Source: Alistipes onderdonkii
Lineage (GTDB): Bacteria; Bacteroidota; Bacteroidia; Bacteroidales; Rikenellaceae
Direction: 5' to 3'
Length of the DNA stretch: 64,000 bases
NCBI RefSeq assembly: GCF_025145285.1
Contig: NZ_CP102251.1
Location: forward strand, 310,001 to 374,000
This document shows, piece after piece, positions 1-8,537 of this stretch. The position numbers and the translations under genes are program-made. Positions within the stretch are counted from its first letter, which is position 1; every line of letters begins with the position of its first letter. Below the pieces are notes generated by a model, which was not told the origin of the DNA, searched no databases, and saw nothing but the letters and a program-made list of their open reading frames with translations.

Positions 1-140
1 ACTGCCCGGCGCACCAGCCCGGGAACACGAGAAGCGAGAAACAGAGGAACGCCGGAACAAAGGAATCCGGGAACGCGGGAACGGTAGGAACCGAAACACA
101 GAGGAACATGGAACACGGGGAGGGCAAAGCCCCCTATAAT
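1..140. repeat. GGAAC/CGGGAA-rich low-complexity tract at left edge
   Basis: The first 140 bases consist largely of degenerate GGAAC and CCGGGAAC words. Plus-strand reading frames 2 and 3 stay open from the edge to stops at 137-139 and 144-146, just before the hairpin at 141-177. The tract may therefore be the hydrophilic, low-complexity C-terminal tail of a gene that enters from the left, or it may be non-coding. Its composition resembles the tracts near 26.5, 46.5 and 60.8 kb. Confidence 0.5.
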
Positions 141-177
141 ATGTAAAAGCCCGCCGAACATCGGCGGGCTTTTACAT
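141..177. terminator. Bidirectional intrinsic terminator
   Basis: A perfect 17-bp inverted repeat (ATGTAAAAGCCCGCCGA and its complement) encloses a 3-nt loop. The GC-rich core is flanked by AAAA and TTTT, so it can terminate transcription from either side. It lies between the left-edge tract and the convergent minus-strand gene ending at 219. Confidence 0.85.
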
Positions 178-218
178 TTCCCGGCAGGAGATTTCCCATG
201 TCGTGCGCAAAACCCGAT

Positions 219-779
219 TCACGGCCTGCGGGATTCCTTCCAGCTTTTGCGCATCCGCACTTCGATTCCCGGCGTTGCGTCGTGCGCCATCGTCTCCACA
301 AGGTCGTCCCACACCTCCTGAACCCAGCCGACACGCTGCCGGCAATGCTTCAGCACCTCGACCGCCCAAATCTTCACGGCGACCTTCGCCCCCGGATCGA
401 CCGCCCACCGGGCGGCAGCCTCGGCAATCCGCTCCAGATCCCGCACCTGGGGCGTGAAACGCCCCAGCAGGTCGGCCATGACCTTTGCGAAATGGCGCCG
501 GGCGCTGGGATCGGCGCAGGCAGGGAAATCCGTCCGGCAAAACAGGCCGGCATAGGGCATGAACGAATCCGGGGCGTCGAAATAGATCTTTTCGAGCACA
601 TACGCACCCCGGAAAGCCACCTTGTGCCTCACGGCACGCGGCAACCCCTCGTAGCGGGAGGTCACCACCTCATACAGCAACCCCACGGCATCCGCATCGC
701 GCACGCGCCGGGCCACCGTGTCGGCAAAATCGGAATAAAACCGCTCCGACAGGCATTTTATCAACTCCGCCTCCGTCAT
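219..779 (-). CDS. HEAT/DNA-alkylation-repeat-like hypothetical protein
   Basis: The 186-residue protein starts at the Met of MTEAELIKCL, which has GGGAG about 9 nt upstream. An in-frame Met lies 17 codons earlier at 830. The sequence is alpha-helical, with no signal peptide or membrane segment. Helical pairs such as RHKVAFRGAYVLEKIYF and WAVDPGAKVAVKIWAVEVL suggest HEAT-like repeats, which usually act as a protein-binding scaffold. I recognise this as a type of small Bacteroidota protein of unknown function. It follows tsaB by 108 nt on the same strand and may be the last gene of that operon. Function is not established. Confidence 0.6.
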   Translation of the reverse strand: MTEAELIKCLSERFYSDFADTVARRVRDADAVGLLYEVVTSRYEGLPRAVRHKVAFRGAYVLEKIYFDAPDSFMPYAGLFCRTDFPACADPSARRHFAKVMADLLGRFTPQVRDLERIAEAAARWAVDPGAKVAVKIWAVEVLKHCRQRVGWVQEVWDDLVETMAHDATPGIEVRMRKSWKESRRP

Positions 780-887
780 ACCGATACACTCCCGCCGAAA
801 CCCCGATTCTGTGGGTTCGCCGTACAGCAACCCCGAAAAGCCCCGGGTCTTACGGCCATGCCGGACGCCACAGCATGAAAAACACCG

Positions 888-1595
888 TCAAAACAACTTT
901 TTCTTCGACGTCGTAACGACAAAATCCTTCAGGTAGAAAGGTTCGAAATAGGCGATATCTTCCGTGCATCCCGCATCGAGCGCACGCTGGGCCAGCCGCG
1001 CAAGCCCGCGTGCGGAAGGGGCTACCTCGACAAGCACGGCGTCGGGCAGTATCCCGGCGCATTTGCGGGCCCCGCTGCCGAAGATCACGAACGGCCTCCC
1101 CTGCGAACGGAAGTGCGCAAAACTCTCCCCGTCGACGACCTCGGCCGAAACCTCGTTAAGGGGCTTTCCGGCCGTATCGAATACCTGCGCATAGACCTCC
1201 ATGCGGCGGGCATCGACCATCGGGCAGAGGCAGGCATGTTCCCAGTCGGGGACGGAAAGAATCCCGGCTTCGTAATCTTCGAGCGCCACTTCGGCCAGCG
1301 CATCGAGCGACCCGACGGCCACCAGCGGCTTACGCACCCCGTAGCACAGCCCCTTGGCGAACGAAACGCCGATCCGCAGCCCCGTATAGGAGCCGGGGCC
1401 CTTGCCCACGGCCACGGCATCCAGTTCGTCGGGCGCAATGCCCGTTTCGCGCAAAAGCTCGTCGACGAACACGCCGACCTTGCGGGCGTGGTCGCGCCCT
1501 TCGTCGCTCTCGCGCAGCGAAAGCAGCTCCCCGTCCTTTGCAATACCGACCGAACAAACGTCCGTACCGGTCTCGACACATAGAATCAAGCTCAT
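888..1595 (-). CDS. tsaB: tRNA threonylcarbamoyladenosine biosynthesis protein TsaB
   Basis: TsaB (YeaZ) is the ASKHA-fold partner of TsaD in the complex that installs t6A37 on ANN-decoding tRNAs in the cytoplasm. The 235-residue protein begins MSLILCVETGTDVCSVG and carries the family signature GKGPGSYTGLRIGVSFAKGL at about residues 64-83. Length is usual for the family. The start at 1595 is preferred over an upstream Met at 1655, because the added 20 residues do not fit the family and would run into the HAD gene. It lies 19 nt downstream of the HAD gene in an apparent smpB-HAD-tsaB operon. Confidence 0.95.
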   Translation of the reverse strand: MSLILCVETGTDVCSVGIAKDGELLSLRESDEGRDHARKVGVFVDELLRETGIAPDELDAVAVGKGPGSYTGLRIGVSFAKGLCYGVRKPLVAVGSLDALAEVALEDYEAGILSVPDWEHACLCPMVDARRMEVYAQVFDTAGKPLNEVSAEVVDGESFAHFRSQGRPFVIFGSGARKCAGILPDAVLVEVAPSARGLARLAQRALDAGCTEDIAYFEPFYLKDFVVTTSKKKLF

Positions 1596-1614
1596 ATCTT
1601 CGATAAATTCAAAC

Positions 1615-2397
1615 TCAATCGTCCAGAATACCCAGATGCCCCAGCGCCCGGGCAATGCCGTCCTCGTCGACCGGGGCGGTCACGTAATCGGCAGCGTTCA
1701 GCGCCTCCTCGCAGGCATTGCCCATGGCAACCCCCACCCCCGCGGCCGACAGCATCGCCACGTCGTTGCCGCCGTCGCCGAAGGCCGCTACTTCCGAAGC
1801 CCGGTACCCGTAGGCGGACATAAATTCCCTCATGCCCGTGGCCTTGTCGATGCCTGCGACATTGATGTCGGCGAAAATCGGGCACCACCGGCTCGCCGCA
1901 AGCCCGGGCAACTGCGCCATGACGCGCCGTTCGGCCTCCGTATCCAGATAGAAACACATCTGGCAGCACTCGCTCCGGTCGAAAAGCGCACGGAGGTCGG
2001 TCTGCTCGGGCACGGGATGCGCGACCATATGCGCCAGCCGTTCCACCTCGGGCGTCACACGGTTGACGAATACGCCGCGCTCCAGTTCCAGCGCCAGCGG
2101 GAATCCCATCTGCGAGGAGAGTTCCATGGCGCGTTCGAAATCGGCCCGCGGAATCAAGTGCTGGCTTACGACACGTCCGTCGGCAGCCACACACCGGGCG
2201 CCGTTGAGCGACACCACGCCGTCGTAGGGAATCCCCTCGAGCGGAGCGAGGTCGTTCGCCGCACGCCCCGTAGCGATAAAGAGCCTGATGCCCTGCGCAT
2301 GCGCCCGCACCAGCGCATCGCGTGCCGAGGCGGGTATTTCATGGGTTCTGAAACTGATCAGCGTACCGTCTACATCGAGGAAAATAGCTCGTATCAT
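1615..2397 (-). CDS. Cof-type HAD hydrolase
   Basis: This 260-residue protein is a HAD superfamily phosphatase of the Cof (IIB) type. Motif I is FLDVDGTL at residues 6-13, giving the nucleophile Asp and acid/base Asp. Motif II is IATGR, and motif IV is FGDGGNDVAML near residue 205. A large cap domain lies between motifs II and III. Such enzymes dephosphorylate sugar phosphates or cofactors such as PLP or FMN; the substrate cannot be read here. Its start overlaps the smpB stop by 4 nt (ATGA), indicating translational coupling. Confidence 0.93.
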   Translation of the reverse strand: MIRAIFLDVDGTLISFRTHEIPASARDALVRAHAQGIRLFIATGRAANDLAPLEGIPYDGVVSLNGARCVAADGRVVSQHLIPRADFERAMELSSQMGFPLALELERGVFVNRVTPEVERLAHMVAHPVPEQTDLRALFDRSECCQMCFYLDTEAERRVMAQLPGLAASRWCPIFADINVAGIDKATGMREFMSAYGYRASEVAAFGDGGNDVAMLSAAGVGVAMGNACEEALNAADYVTAPVDEDGIARALGHLGILDD

Positions 2398-2858
2398 CGT
2401 TTGTAATTTTTCATCGCCTTGTCGATCTCTCGCTTGGCATCGTTTTCCTTCAGGTATTCGCGCTTGTCATAGGTCTTCCGGCCCCGGGCAAGCCCGACCA
2501 CGACTTTCGCCAGCCCCCGCTCGTTCAGGAACAGGCGCAGCCCCACGATCGTGAGGCCCTTGTCCTGCCCCGCTCGCTGGAGCTTGTCCAGCTCGCGGCG
2601 GTTGAGCAGCAGTTTCCGGTCGCGGCGCGGCGCATGGTTGTTGCAGGTGCCCCACCCGTATTCGGCGATGTTGACACCCCGTATCCACAGCTCGCCCTTG
2701 TCGAAATAACAGAACGAATCGGTCAGCGAAGCCTTGCCCGCACGGATGGACTTGATCTCGGTACCGACGAGCACGATGCCCGCAACGTACTCTTCCAGAA
2801 TCTCATAGTCGAACGTCGCGCGCTTGTTACGGATATTTATCTTTTTCTGTTCACTCAT
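2394..2858 (-). CDS. smpB: SsrA-binding protein SmpB
   Basis: SmpB binds tmRNA and delivers it to stalled ribosomes for trans-translation. The 154-residue protein has the OB-fold core (NKRATFDYEILEEYVAGIVL, GTEIKSIRAGKASL) and the basic C-terminal tail (YDKREYLKENDAKREI), which becomes helical in the decoding centre. It is the first gene of a minus-strand operon with the HAD hydrolase and tsaB. The 222-bp gap upstream to dnaG presumably holds its promoter, but no convincing TAnnTTTG box is seen on the minus strand there. Confidence 0.97.
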   Translation of the reverse strand: MSEQKKINIRNKRATFDYEILEEYVAGIVLVGTEIKSIRAGKASLTDSFCYFDKGELWIRGVNIAEYGWGTCNNHAPRRDRKLLLNRRELDKLQRAGQDKGLTIVGLRLFLNERGLAKVVVGLARGRKTYDKREYLKENDAKREIDKAMKNYKR

Positions 2859-2930
2859 ATATTCGGAATCGGCACAATAATTGCCTATTTATTCGCAGGG
2901 GTGGGAATCGGTCAAGGTAACTAATTCTTT

Positions 2931-2938
2931 TATCTTTG
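2931..2938 (+). promoter_or_regulatory. Orphan TATCTTTG box
   Basis: A perfect TAnnTTTG box lies on the plus strand in the dnaG-smpB gap, but no plus-strand gene follows. About 45 nt downstream is an imperfect hairpin (ACACGGTAT/ATACGTGT, roughly 2978-2999), followed by a T-rich run at 3021-3032. It could start a small RNA or be a chance match. No -33 TTTG is present at the usual spacing. Confidence 0.25.
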
Positions 2939-3055
2939 ATATGTTTTACACATCTTTCTGTTTATTTTCTGTTTGCACACGGTATGCGTAGTGATACGTG
3001 TACGACCCGAGACCCGCCCCTTTTTTCTTTTAATATTCAAACCCCGGCATATCCC

Positions 3056-3076
3056 CGCCCGGCACTCCGCCGGGCG
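3056..3076 (-). terminator. Possible dnaG terminator hairpin
   Basis: An 8-bp GC stem (CGCCCGGC/GCCGGGCG) with a 5-nt loop sits 5 nt beyond the dnaG stop. It lacks an immediate U-run on the minus strand, so it may be an RNA 3'-end stabiliser rather than a classical terminator. Confidence 0.4.
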
Positions 3077-3080
3077 CGGG

Positions 3081-5054
3081 TCATAATATCAACCGCTGCA
3101 ATTTCTTTGCAATCGTCACTTTCACCTTGTTGAACCCGGCCAGCCGCTGGATCACCTCGCCGACCTGCTCGTCCGTCAGGCTCTCGTCCGCGAGTTTGGC
3201 CTGCCACTCCTTGATATAGCTTTCGATCACCTTCGACTTGTAGAGCGTCACGGCCTTCGGCACCCCTACGGCCAGCATCTCGGCATCGCTCTCGACATGG
3301 ATGTCCTTGCGCCGCCACAGCTGGCTGGCCACGTAATTGTCGTCCGACGTAAGGATGTCCACCGAGGCGTTGCACACCTCCGGGTCGGGATGGTTCAGGA
3401 AAAAGTGCGCCGGAACTTCCACCCCTGTACCGAGAATCTTCCACTGCTCACGGTAAGTAGCCAAAATACTGTTGTATAACGGATTGCGGAACGCGAGCCC
3501 GTCGCTGTCCAGCTCCAGGAAGATCACCTCCGCGACGTTGCAGGGCACCATCGTGCGCCCCTCCTTGAATTCGAACGAACAATGGCCGTATTTGAGCAGG
3601 TATTTCACCAATTCGCGTTCGAGCGCCTCGCTGCTGCTCCCGGCCTCAACCTGCTTCACGAATTCCACCTCGGGCTGCGAAGCCTCCGCATGCCGCAATG
3701 CCGTCTGGCGGCGTACGAACTCGTCGGCCTCGCGGTCGCCGGTCGTCGCCATGCGCTTGCGCGCCACCTCCGAGATCAGAATGTTCTCGTCGATGTCCAT
3801 GATCCGCGCGCACTCCTTGATGTAGACCGACCGCTGGATCGGATCGGGAATCTGTGCGATCGACTGCACCATGTCGGCGATCAGCGCCGCCTTCCGGATC
3901 GGGTCGCCCTGGGCGGCCTCCAACAGCAATTTTGCTTTGAAGGCCAGGAAATCCTGTTCGTTGGCCCGGATATATTCCTGCACCTCGGCCGCAGTGTGCG
4001 CCCGGGCGAAGGAGTCGGGATCCTCGGGTTCGGGCAGCAGCACCACGCGCACGTTCATCCCCTCCCGGAGGATCATGTCGATCCCGCGCAGCGAAGCATG
4101 GATACCCGCCGAGTCTCCGTCGTAAATGACCGTGATGTTTTTCGTAAAACGGTTCAGCAGGCGTATCTGCTCGGTCGTGAGCGATGTCCCGGACGACGAC
4201 ACGACGTTCTCGACACCCGCCTGGTGCATCGAAATGACATCGGTATAGCCTTCGACCATGATGGCGAAATCGAGCTGCTGGATCGCCTTCTTGGCGAAAT
4301 AGAGGCCGTACAGCTCACGTTTCTTGCTGTATATCTCGCTCTCGGGCGAATTCTGGTATTTGGCAACGGCCTTGTCGGTGCGCAGCGTACGGCCGCCGAA
4401 AGCGACGACGCGCCCCGAAATGTTATGTACGGGGAAAATCACCCGGTCGCGGAACCGGTCGTAGAGCGAACCGTCGCTCTCGCGTTCGAGCGAAAGGCCG
4501 GTAGAGACGAGGAACTCCTTTTTATATCCCGCCGCCAGCGCATCCTTCGACATCCGGTCGCCGCGCGCGGGGCAGAACCCGAGGCCGAACTTCTTGATCG
4601 TGGCGTCGGTCATGCCGCGTTTCTGGCGGAAGTAAGCCATGCCCACGCTCATCCCCTCGGTCTCGTGATGGAGGTAGTTGGCAAAATAATCGGCCGCCCA
4701 GCCGTTGAGTGCGAACATCGACTCGCGGTCGTCGTTGCGGCGTACCTCTTCCTCGGACATCTCCTTCTCCTTGACTTCGATGCCATAGCGTTTGGCCACC
4801 ATCTTCAGGGCTTCGGGATAGGTGATGTTCTCGTGCTCCATCAGGAACGTGACGGCATTGCCGCCTTTGCCGCAGCCGAAGCATTTATATACCCCCTTCG
4901 AGGGCGACACGACGAACGACGGGGTTTTCTCGTTGTGGAACGGGCAGCAGGCCTGGTAGTTCACGCCCTTGCGCTTGAGCGTGACGTACTCGCCGATAAT
5001 ATCCACGATATTGGCGGCTGCATAAATGCGGTCTACTGTTTCCCTGTCGATCAT
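3081..5054 (-). CDS. dnaG: DNA primase DnaG
   Basis: DnaG makes RNA primers for replication. The 657-residue protein has the N-terminal CHC2 zinc finger (CCPFHNEKTPSF, then YKCFGCGKGG, residues 36-65), the primase core, and a TOPRIM domain with VEGYTDV and an acidic YDGDSAG motif. A C-terminal helicase-binding region follows. The start at 5054 (MIDRETVDRIY) matches the family. An upstream Met at 5099 would add residues encoded by promoter DNA. A TATCTTTG box ends only 5 nt before this ATG, so the message is probably leaderless. Confidence 0.97.
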   Translation of the reverse strand: MIDRETVDRIYAAANIVDIIGEYVTLKRKGVNYQACCPFHNEKTPSFVVSPSKGVYKCFGCGKGGNAVTFLMEHENITYPEALKMVAKRYGIEVKEKEMSEEEVRRNDDRESMFALNGWAADYFANYLHHETEGMSVGMAYFRQKRGMTDATIKKFGLGFCPARGDRMSKDALAAGYKKEFLVSTGLSLERESDGSLYDRFRDRVIFPVHNISGRVVAFGGRTLRTDKAVAKYQNSPESEIYSKKRELYGLYFAKKAIQQLDFAIMVEGYTDVISMHQAGVENVVSSSGTSLTTEQIRLLNRFTKNITVIYDGDSAGIHASLRGIDMILREGMNVRVVLLPEPEDPDSFARAHTAAEVQEYIRANEQDFLAFKAKLLLEAAQGDPIRKAALIADMVQSIAQIPDPIQRSVYIKECARIMDIDENILISEVARKRMATTGDREADEFVRRQTALRHAEASQPEVEFVKQVEAGSSSEALERELVKYLLKYGHCSFEFKEGRTMVPCNVAEVIFLELDSDGLAFRNPLYNSILATYREQWKILGTGVEVPAHFFLNHPDPEVCNASVDILTSDDNYVASQLWRRKDIHVESDAEMLAVGVPKAVTLYKSKVIESYIKEWQAKLADESLTDEQVGEVIQRLAGFNKVKVTIAKKLQRLIL

Positions 5055-5059
5055 GTCTG

Positions 5060-5067
5060 CAAAGATA
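5060..5067 (-). promoter_or_regulatory. dnaG promoter -7 box (TATCTTTG)
   Basis: The minus strand reads TATCTTTG, then CAGAC, then the dnaG ATG. With a Bacteroidota TSS a few nt past the box, transcription would begin at or next to the start codon. Confidence 0.75.
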
Positions 5068-5123
5068 GCAATAATTCCCCAACCCTTGGCGGGGTGCAAA
5101 AAGATTTTGCCCGGCGGAGAGGG

Positions 5124-5816
5124 TCAGTACCCGGCATTGCGGATGATGTCCAGTTCGGCACGTATGTTATCGTTCATATCGCGGAACATCATCAGGTAGG
5201 CGGGAATCGAGCCGCGGGTTATGAGCCCCGCGCAAAGCGTGTCCTCCATCAGGCGGCGGAAGCGGTATTCCAGCCTTTCGTGCGGCGAAGTTCCCCGGTA
5301 ACTCCAGTCGAGCCTGCCGCTCTCGTACAGGTGCTGTTTCGCCCCTATGACATTGGCTACCATCTTGTCCTGCTGCCGCCAGAAGGTCGTGATGACATTG
5401 CCGATTTTAGTGACCGATTCGACGACTTCGGGTTCATGCACCGCGCTCAGCGCCCCCGAAACTTCGAGTATCTTCATCCCGACGGGCGAATAAACATCCC
5501 CGCGCACGGAGAAGAACATGCCCAGGGCATAACGAAGCGTATCTTCGGGGATTTCCGCCAATTCCTTCCTGGCGTATGCGACGGCACATTTCCGCAGGGC
5601 ACTCATCCCCGCCGTATAATCATCGAGCAGCCCCTCCGAAATTTTGAGATGCCGCTCCACGTCGATCTTGAACAGTCCGACGATCTCCCGGGCATCCTGC
5701 CGTTTCTGGTAGTTCGTAATAAGCCGCTCGCCCCCGAACGTGATGACGATACCCAGGATCACGGCCAGAAAATTGGGCCAGAACGACTTCCAGCCTTCGC
5801 TTTTAAATAGCTTCAT
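5124..5816 (-). CDS. Membrane-anchored hypothetical protein (DUF6090-like N-terminus)
   Basis: The 230-residue protein has a short basic N-terminus and a single transmembrane helix at about residues 12-31 (FWPNFLAVILGIVITFGGE). A helical soluble domain of about 195 residues follows. The N-terminal layout resembles the Bacteroidota DUF6090 family of single-pass proteins, but I cannot confirm membership. No catalytic motif is visible. It has its own promoter box at 5839-5846 and lies upstream of dnaG, which has a separate promoter, so the two are probably independent units. Confidence 0.65.
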   Translation of the reverse strand: MKLFKSEGWKSFWPNFLAVILGIVITFGGERLITNYQKRQDAREIVGLFKIDVERHLKISEGLLDDYTAGMSALRKCAVAYARKELAEIPEDTLRYALGMFFSVRGDVYSPVGMKILEVSGALSAVHEPEVVESVTKIGNVITTFWRQQDKMVANVIGAKQHLYESGRLDWSYRGTSPHERLEYRFRRLMEDTLCAGLITRGSIPAYLMMFRDMNDNIRAELDIIRNAGY

Positions 5817-5838
5817 ACGTTAAGACGATTTACCGGCA

Positions 5839-5846
5839 CAAAGATA
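5839..5846 (-). promoter_or_regulatory. Promoter -7 box (TATCTTTG) for the 5816 gene
   Basis: The minus strand carries TATCTTTG 22 nt upstream of the ATG at 5816. It is divergent from the uvrB promoter at 5977-5984. Confidence 0.65.
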
Positions 5847-5976
5847 TACAATATTACCGAATTACCGAAGATATGGCGTGGCGGGACAATTTTAACTGTC
5901 CCCGGTACGTTTCCGAAACAGACGCACCATCCCCGGCCAAACCGGGGCGGCATTTCACCATACCGTTTTTTTTACC

Positions 5977-5984
5977 TACTTTTG
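5977..5984 (+). promoter_or_regulatory. uvrB promoter -7 box (TACTTTTG)
   Basis: TACTTTTG is followed by CACC and then the uvrB ATG, predicting a leaderless transcript. Confidence 0.75.
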
Positions 5985-5988
5985 CACC

Positions 5989-8031
5989 ATGGATTTCAAG
6001 TTGGTATCGGATTACGCCCCGATGGGCGACCAGCCGGAAGCGATCGCACAGCTCGTCGGCTCGATCCGGCACGGCTCCAAACATAACACCCTGCTGGGGG
6101 TGACAGGCTCGGGAAAGACCTTCACCGTGGCCAACGTCATCGCGCAGCTGAACCGCCCGACGCTCGTCCTGAGCCACAACAAGACGCTCGCGGCGCAGCT
6201 TTACGGCGAGTTCCGCAATTTCTTCCCGGAGAACGCCGTGGAGTATTTCGTCTCCTACTACGACTATTACCAGCCGGAGGCCTACCTTCCCTCGACGGAC
6301 ACCTTCATCGAAAAAGACCTTTCGATCAACGCCGAGATCGAGAAACTGCGCCTGCGCACCGTAGCCACGCTGCTGTCGGGGCGCCGCGACGTGATCGTCG
6401 TATCGAGCGTATCGTGCCTCTACGGCGCAGGCAACCCGGCGGATTTCCATGCCACGGCCATCAACATCCGGGTCGGGCAGGTCGTCAGCTACAAGCATTT
6501 CCTCTACAAGCTGGTCGAAGCGCTCTACACCCGCACCGAACGCGACCTGGAACCGGCGACGTTTCGCGTCAACGGCGACACGGTGGACATCATGGCGGCC
6601 TTCGGCGAGTTCGGCAGCCAGTGCTTCCGCGTAATGTTCTACGACAACGAGGTCGAGGCCATCCAGACCATCGACCCCGCGACGGGGCAGCGTATCCACA
6701 CGCTCGACAACCTGACGCTCTACCCCACGAGCCTCTTCGTAACCACCAAGGAGCGCATCAACTGCGCCGTACAACAGATATACCTGGATCTGGGTAGGCA
6801 GATCGAATTCTTCGAGCGTGCCGGACGCACGACGGAGGCGCAGCGTATCAAACAGCGCGTGGAATACGACGTCGAGATGATCAAGGAGCTGGGGTACTGC
6901 CCCGGCATCGAGAACTACTCGCGTTATTTCGACGGCCGCGCCGAGGGCACGCGCCCTTTCTGCCTGATTGACTATTTCCCGAAGGATTACATGCTCGTCG
7001 TAGACGAAAGCCACGTCACGCTGCCGCAGGTACATGCCATGTACGGCGGCGACCGCGCCCGCAAGGAAAACCTCGTGGAGTACGGATTCCGACTCCCGGC
7101 GGCCAAGGACAACCGTCCGGTGACCTTCGCCGAGTTCGAGCAGTTGCAGGGCACGTCGATCTACGTGAGCGCCACGCCCGCCGACTACGAACTGATGAAG
7201 AGCGAAGGCGTGATCGTCGAACAGCTGATCCGCCCCACGGGGCTGGTCGACCCGCCGCTCGAGGTGCGCGTCACGGCCAACCAGATCGACGACCTGCTGG
7301 AGGAGATCGACAAGCGCGTGAAAGACGATGACAAGGTGCTCGTGACGACCATCACCAAACGCATGGCCGAGGAACTTTCGAAATATTTCGACCGGGTGGG
7401 CGTGCGCAACCGTTACATCCACTCGGACGTGGATACGCTGGAACGCATCCAGATTCTGGAAGACCTGCGGGCCGGAATGTTCGACGTGCTGGTGGGCGTG
7501 AACCTGCTGCGCGAAGGCCTCGACCTGCCCGAAGTGGCGCTGGTGGCGATCCTCGACGCCGACAAGGAGGGCTTCCTGCGCAACGTGCGGTCGCTGACGC
7601 AGATCGCGGGACGTGCCGCTCGCCATTCGCAGGGCAACGTGATCCTCTATGCCGACACCTGCACCGACTCCATGCGCTTCGCCATCGAGCAAAGCAACCG
7701 CCGGCGCGAGAAACAGGTGCGCTACAACATGGAGCACGGCATGCTGCCGCGCCGGGCGCAGAAAAGCGGCACGGGGCAAAGCACCCTGCTGTCCGCGCGC
7801 ACCGACGTCCCGGAGATAGCGGCGGCCTACCCGCTCGCCGAAGACCACTACATGGCCGCCGCGGACGTACAAAAGACCTATGTCGCAAGCGAGAACATCG
7901 ACACGCTGATCGACAAGGCGCGCGAGGACATGGAACGTGCGGCCAAATCGCTCGACTTCCTCGCCGCCGCGAAATTCCGCGACAGGATGTACGAACTGCA
8001 GAAACTCAAGGAGGAGAACCGGAAAGGCTGA
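5989..8031 (+). CDS. uvrB: Excinuclease ABC subunit UvrB
   Basis: UvrB is the damage-verifying helicase-like subunit of nucleotide excision repair. The 680-residue protein shows Walker A GVTGSGKTFT (near residue 38), the damage-wedging beta-hairpin (YYDYYQPEAY), DEAD-type motif VDESHV, helicase motifs V/VI (GVNLLREGLDLPE, QIAGRAARH), and a C-terminal UVR domain (DMERAAKSLDFLAAAKFRD) for UvrC contact. Full length for the family. The ATG lies 4 nt past a -7 box, and no SOS box is apparent. Confidence 0.98.
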   Translation: MDFKLVSDYAPMGDQPEAIAQLVGSIRHGSKHNTLLGVTGSGKTFTVANVIAQLNRPTLVLSHNKTLAAQLYGEFRNFFPENAVEYFVSYYDYYQPEAYLPSTDTFIEKDLSINAEIEKLRLRTVATLLSGRRDVIVVSSVSCLYGAGNPADFHATAINIRVGQVVSYKHFLYKLVEALYTRTERDLEPATFRVNGDTVDIMAAFGEFGSQCFRVMFYDNEVEAIQTIDPATGQRIHTLDNLTLYPTSLFVTTKERINCAVQQIYLDLGRQIEFFERAGRTTEAQRIKQRVEYDVEMIKELGYCPGIENYSRYFDGRAEGTRPFCLIDYFPKDYMLVVDESHVTLPQVHAMYGGDRARKENLVEYGFRLPAAKDNRPVTFAEFEQLQGTSIYVSATPADYELMKSEGVIVEQLIRPTGLVDPPLEVRVTANQIDDLLEEIDKRVKDDDKVLVTTITKRMAEELSKYFDRVGVRNRYIHSDVDTLERIQILEDLRAGMFDVLVGVNLLREGLDLPEVALVAILDADKEGFLRNVRSLTQIAGRAARHSQGNVILYADTCTDSMRFAIEQSNRRREKQVRYNMEHGMLPRRAQKSGTGQSTLLSARTDVPEIAAAYPLAEDHYMAAADVQKTYVASENIDTLIDKAREDMERAAKSLDFLAAAKFRDRMYELQKLKEENRKG

Positions 8032-8048
8032 CACGCCCGGCCCCGCGG

Positions 8049-8537
8049 TTATTCGCGGACGGCGTTGCGGAAGGTGAAATACTTGGCGGCCAGGTAGCTG
8101 TACACCATCGTCCCCAGCGAGGCCATCATTTGCGAAGGCGTCGCCCAAAACCCGCACAACTCGACGAAGAATTTCAGGAAGAGATAATTGACCACCACCG
8201 AGCCGGCGACGGAGAGGAGGTAGCGGAAAAGCTGCGTCCCCGTGGCAAGCGGCGAACGGCGGAACGCCACATGGCGGTTCAGCCAGAACCCCGTGAAGAA
8301 GGTCAGCGGAAAAACGATCAGCATCGCCGCGACATGCGGGGAAACCGCGATGAAACCGAGGTCGAGCAGCTCCTTGTCGAGCACGAAATTATAGAGCAGG
8401 AAATAGCATCCCCAGCCGAAAACCACGTTCGCGCCGCCGCATACGGCATAACGGAACGTCTGGCGCGGCAATAACGCAGAAACAGGCCGGCGGTAGAACC
8501 AGTCGATGAAACGGATTATCAGCTCGGAAAGACGCAT
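8049..8537 (-). CDS. GtrA family membrane protein
   Basis: The 162-residue protein has four predicted transmembrane segments and the GtrA hallmarks RYAVCGGANVVFGW near the N-terminus and FWLNRHVAFRRS mid-protein. GtrA proteins are associated with polyprenyl-linked sugar translocation or cell-surface polysaccharide modification. The start at 8537 (MRLSELIIRF) overlaps the stop of the HU/SPOR gene by one base (TGATG), so translation is coupled. It is the last gene of the operon beginning near 12.7 kb. Confidence 0.85.
   Translation of the reverse strand: MRLSELIIRFIDWFYRRPVSALLPRQTFRYAVCGGANVVFGWGCYFLLYNFVLDKELLDLGFIAVSPHVAAMLIVFPLTFFTGFWLNRHVAFRRSPLATGTQLFRYLLSVAGSVVVNYLFLKFFVELCGFWATPSQMMASLGTMVYSYLAAKYFTFRNAVRE

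Noticed and set aside
3582..5810. 742-codon plus-strand frame opposite dnaG
   Set aside because: It is the antisense shadow of dnaG and its neighbour, with no recognisable domain; long antisense frames are common in GC-rich coding DNA.
5854..8157. 767-codon minus-strand frame opposite uvrB
   Set aside because: Antisense to a full-length, well-conserved uvrB; no family features.
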